Shown here piece after piece: positions 5,108-5,289 of a stretch of 5,289 nucleotides of DNA. Origin of the DNA: Porticoccaceae bacterium (GTDB lineage: Bacteria > Pseudomonadota > Gammaproteobacteria > Pseudomonadales > Porticoccaceae); the NCBI GenBank assembly GCA_019090225.1, contig JAHRWI010000055.1, positions 1-5,289 on the forward strand. The letters are read 5' to 3'. Made by a program: the position numbers and the translations under genes. The notes under the pieces are model-generated. The model worked only from the letters and a program-made list of their open reading frames with translations, searched no databases and was not told the DNA's origin. How positions within the stretch are numbered: position 1 is the stretch's first letter; the number at the start of each line of letters is the position of its first letter.

Positions 5108-5289
5108 GTTGACCCGGATAACTAGACTTTTGGTCGCGCTACATCTACGCTAAACCGCCACTTCGGATCGTTTTTATACGTAAGGCAAAGACATTCCGTG
5201 ACGGGTCGTAATATCGCAACCACATCTGGTTCATCCTGGTATCGTTTAGCGGGCGCTTTATCTAAAGCATTTTAGTTTAAGTAGCTTAA
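5108..5289. other. Relic of the region downstream of the DUF971 gene; no gene seen
   Basis: Similarity to the intact locus goes on past the dead stop codon: ACTAGACTTTTGGTC (5121-5135) matches ACTGGACTTTTGCTG downstream of the intact gene at exactly the same distance from the stop, followed by CGCTA in both. Further along, CACTT and TGACGG occur in the same order as in 2830-2910, but there the alignment needs gaps and is weak. The inverted repeat of 2820-2840 is not preserved. No open reading frame, RNA gene or convincing terminator was found here. Confidence 0.5.

Noticed and set aside
5247..5265. GCGCTTTAT followed by TAA, resembling the hslU 3' end (SRFIL-stop)
   Set aside because: Only nine bases match, with no convincing similarity upstream, and the order would conflict with the relic that precedes it.
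5255..5289. GCTTT/AAAGC hairpin followed by T-rich sequence as a terminator
   Set aside because: The stem is only 5-6 bp and AT-rich with interrupted Ts; too weak to support.

Overview
The window looks like chromosomal DNA of a gammaproteobacterium with moderate GC content. The basis is the HslV and HslU sequences, the hslV-hslU-DUF971 gene order (known for example from Pseudomonas), and an HslV N-terminus with a short MEQYRG leader before the catalytic threonine, a form I associate with marine, Marinobacter/Cellvibrio-like groups. The genus cannot be set from this sequence.

Layout, all genes on the + strand. Bases 1-303 hold no recognisable gene. They contain three 15-bp direct repeats and a heat-shock (sigma-32) type promoter placed just upstream of hslV. 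hslV (304-846, GTG start) and hslU (972-2297) encode the peptidase and the AAA+ unfoldase of the HslVU (ClpQY) protease. They are followed by a small DUF971 gene (2402-2785). Hairpins lie in the hslV-hslU and hslU-DUF971 gaps, and neither has a T-tract. After a 268-bp intergenic region with its own promoter candidate comes a two-TM membrane protein with GGDEF and EAL domains (3054-4679). Its EAL domain keeps every catalytic residue, while its GGDEF domain has lost a metal-ligand aspartate, so it is probably a cyclic-di-GMP phosphodiesterase.

The last 610 bp have no intact gene but are not featureless. About 4735-4896 is a decayed copy of an internal piece of hslU. About 4910-5107 is a decayed copy of the 3' half of the DUF971 gene, with three in-frame stops. 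Similarity continues past the dead stop codon into the counterpart of the DUF971 downstream region. This is best read as an old duplication of the hslU-DUF971 block, with about 650 bp deleted inside it, lying on the far side of the GGDEF-EAL gene.

HslV and HslU form one cytoplasmic protease. DUF971 is a conserved neighbour of unproven function. The GGDEF-EAL gene seems to be a separate transcription unit in second-messenger signalling. I see no mobile element, CRISPR array, tRNA or rRNA. The most noteworthy features are the double relic and the asymmetric GGDEF-EAL enzyme, not a clearly new system.
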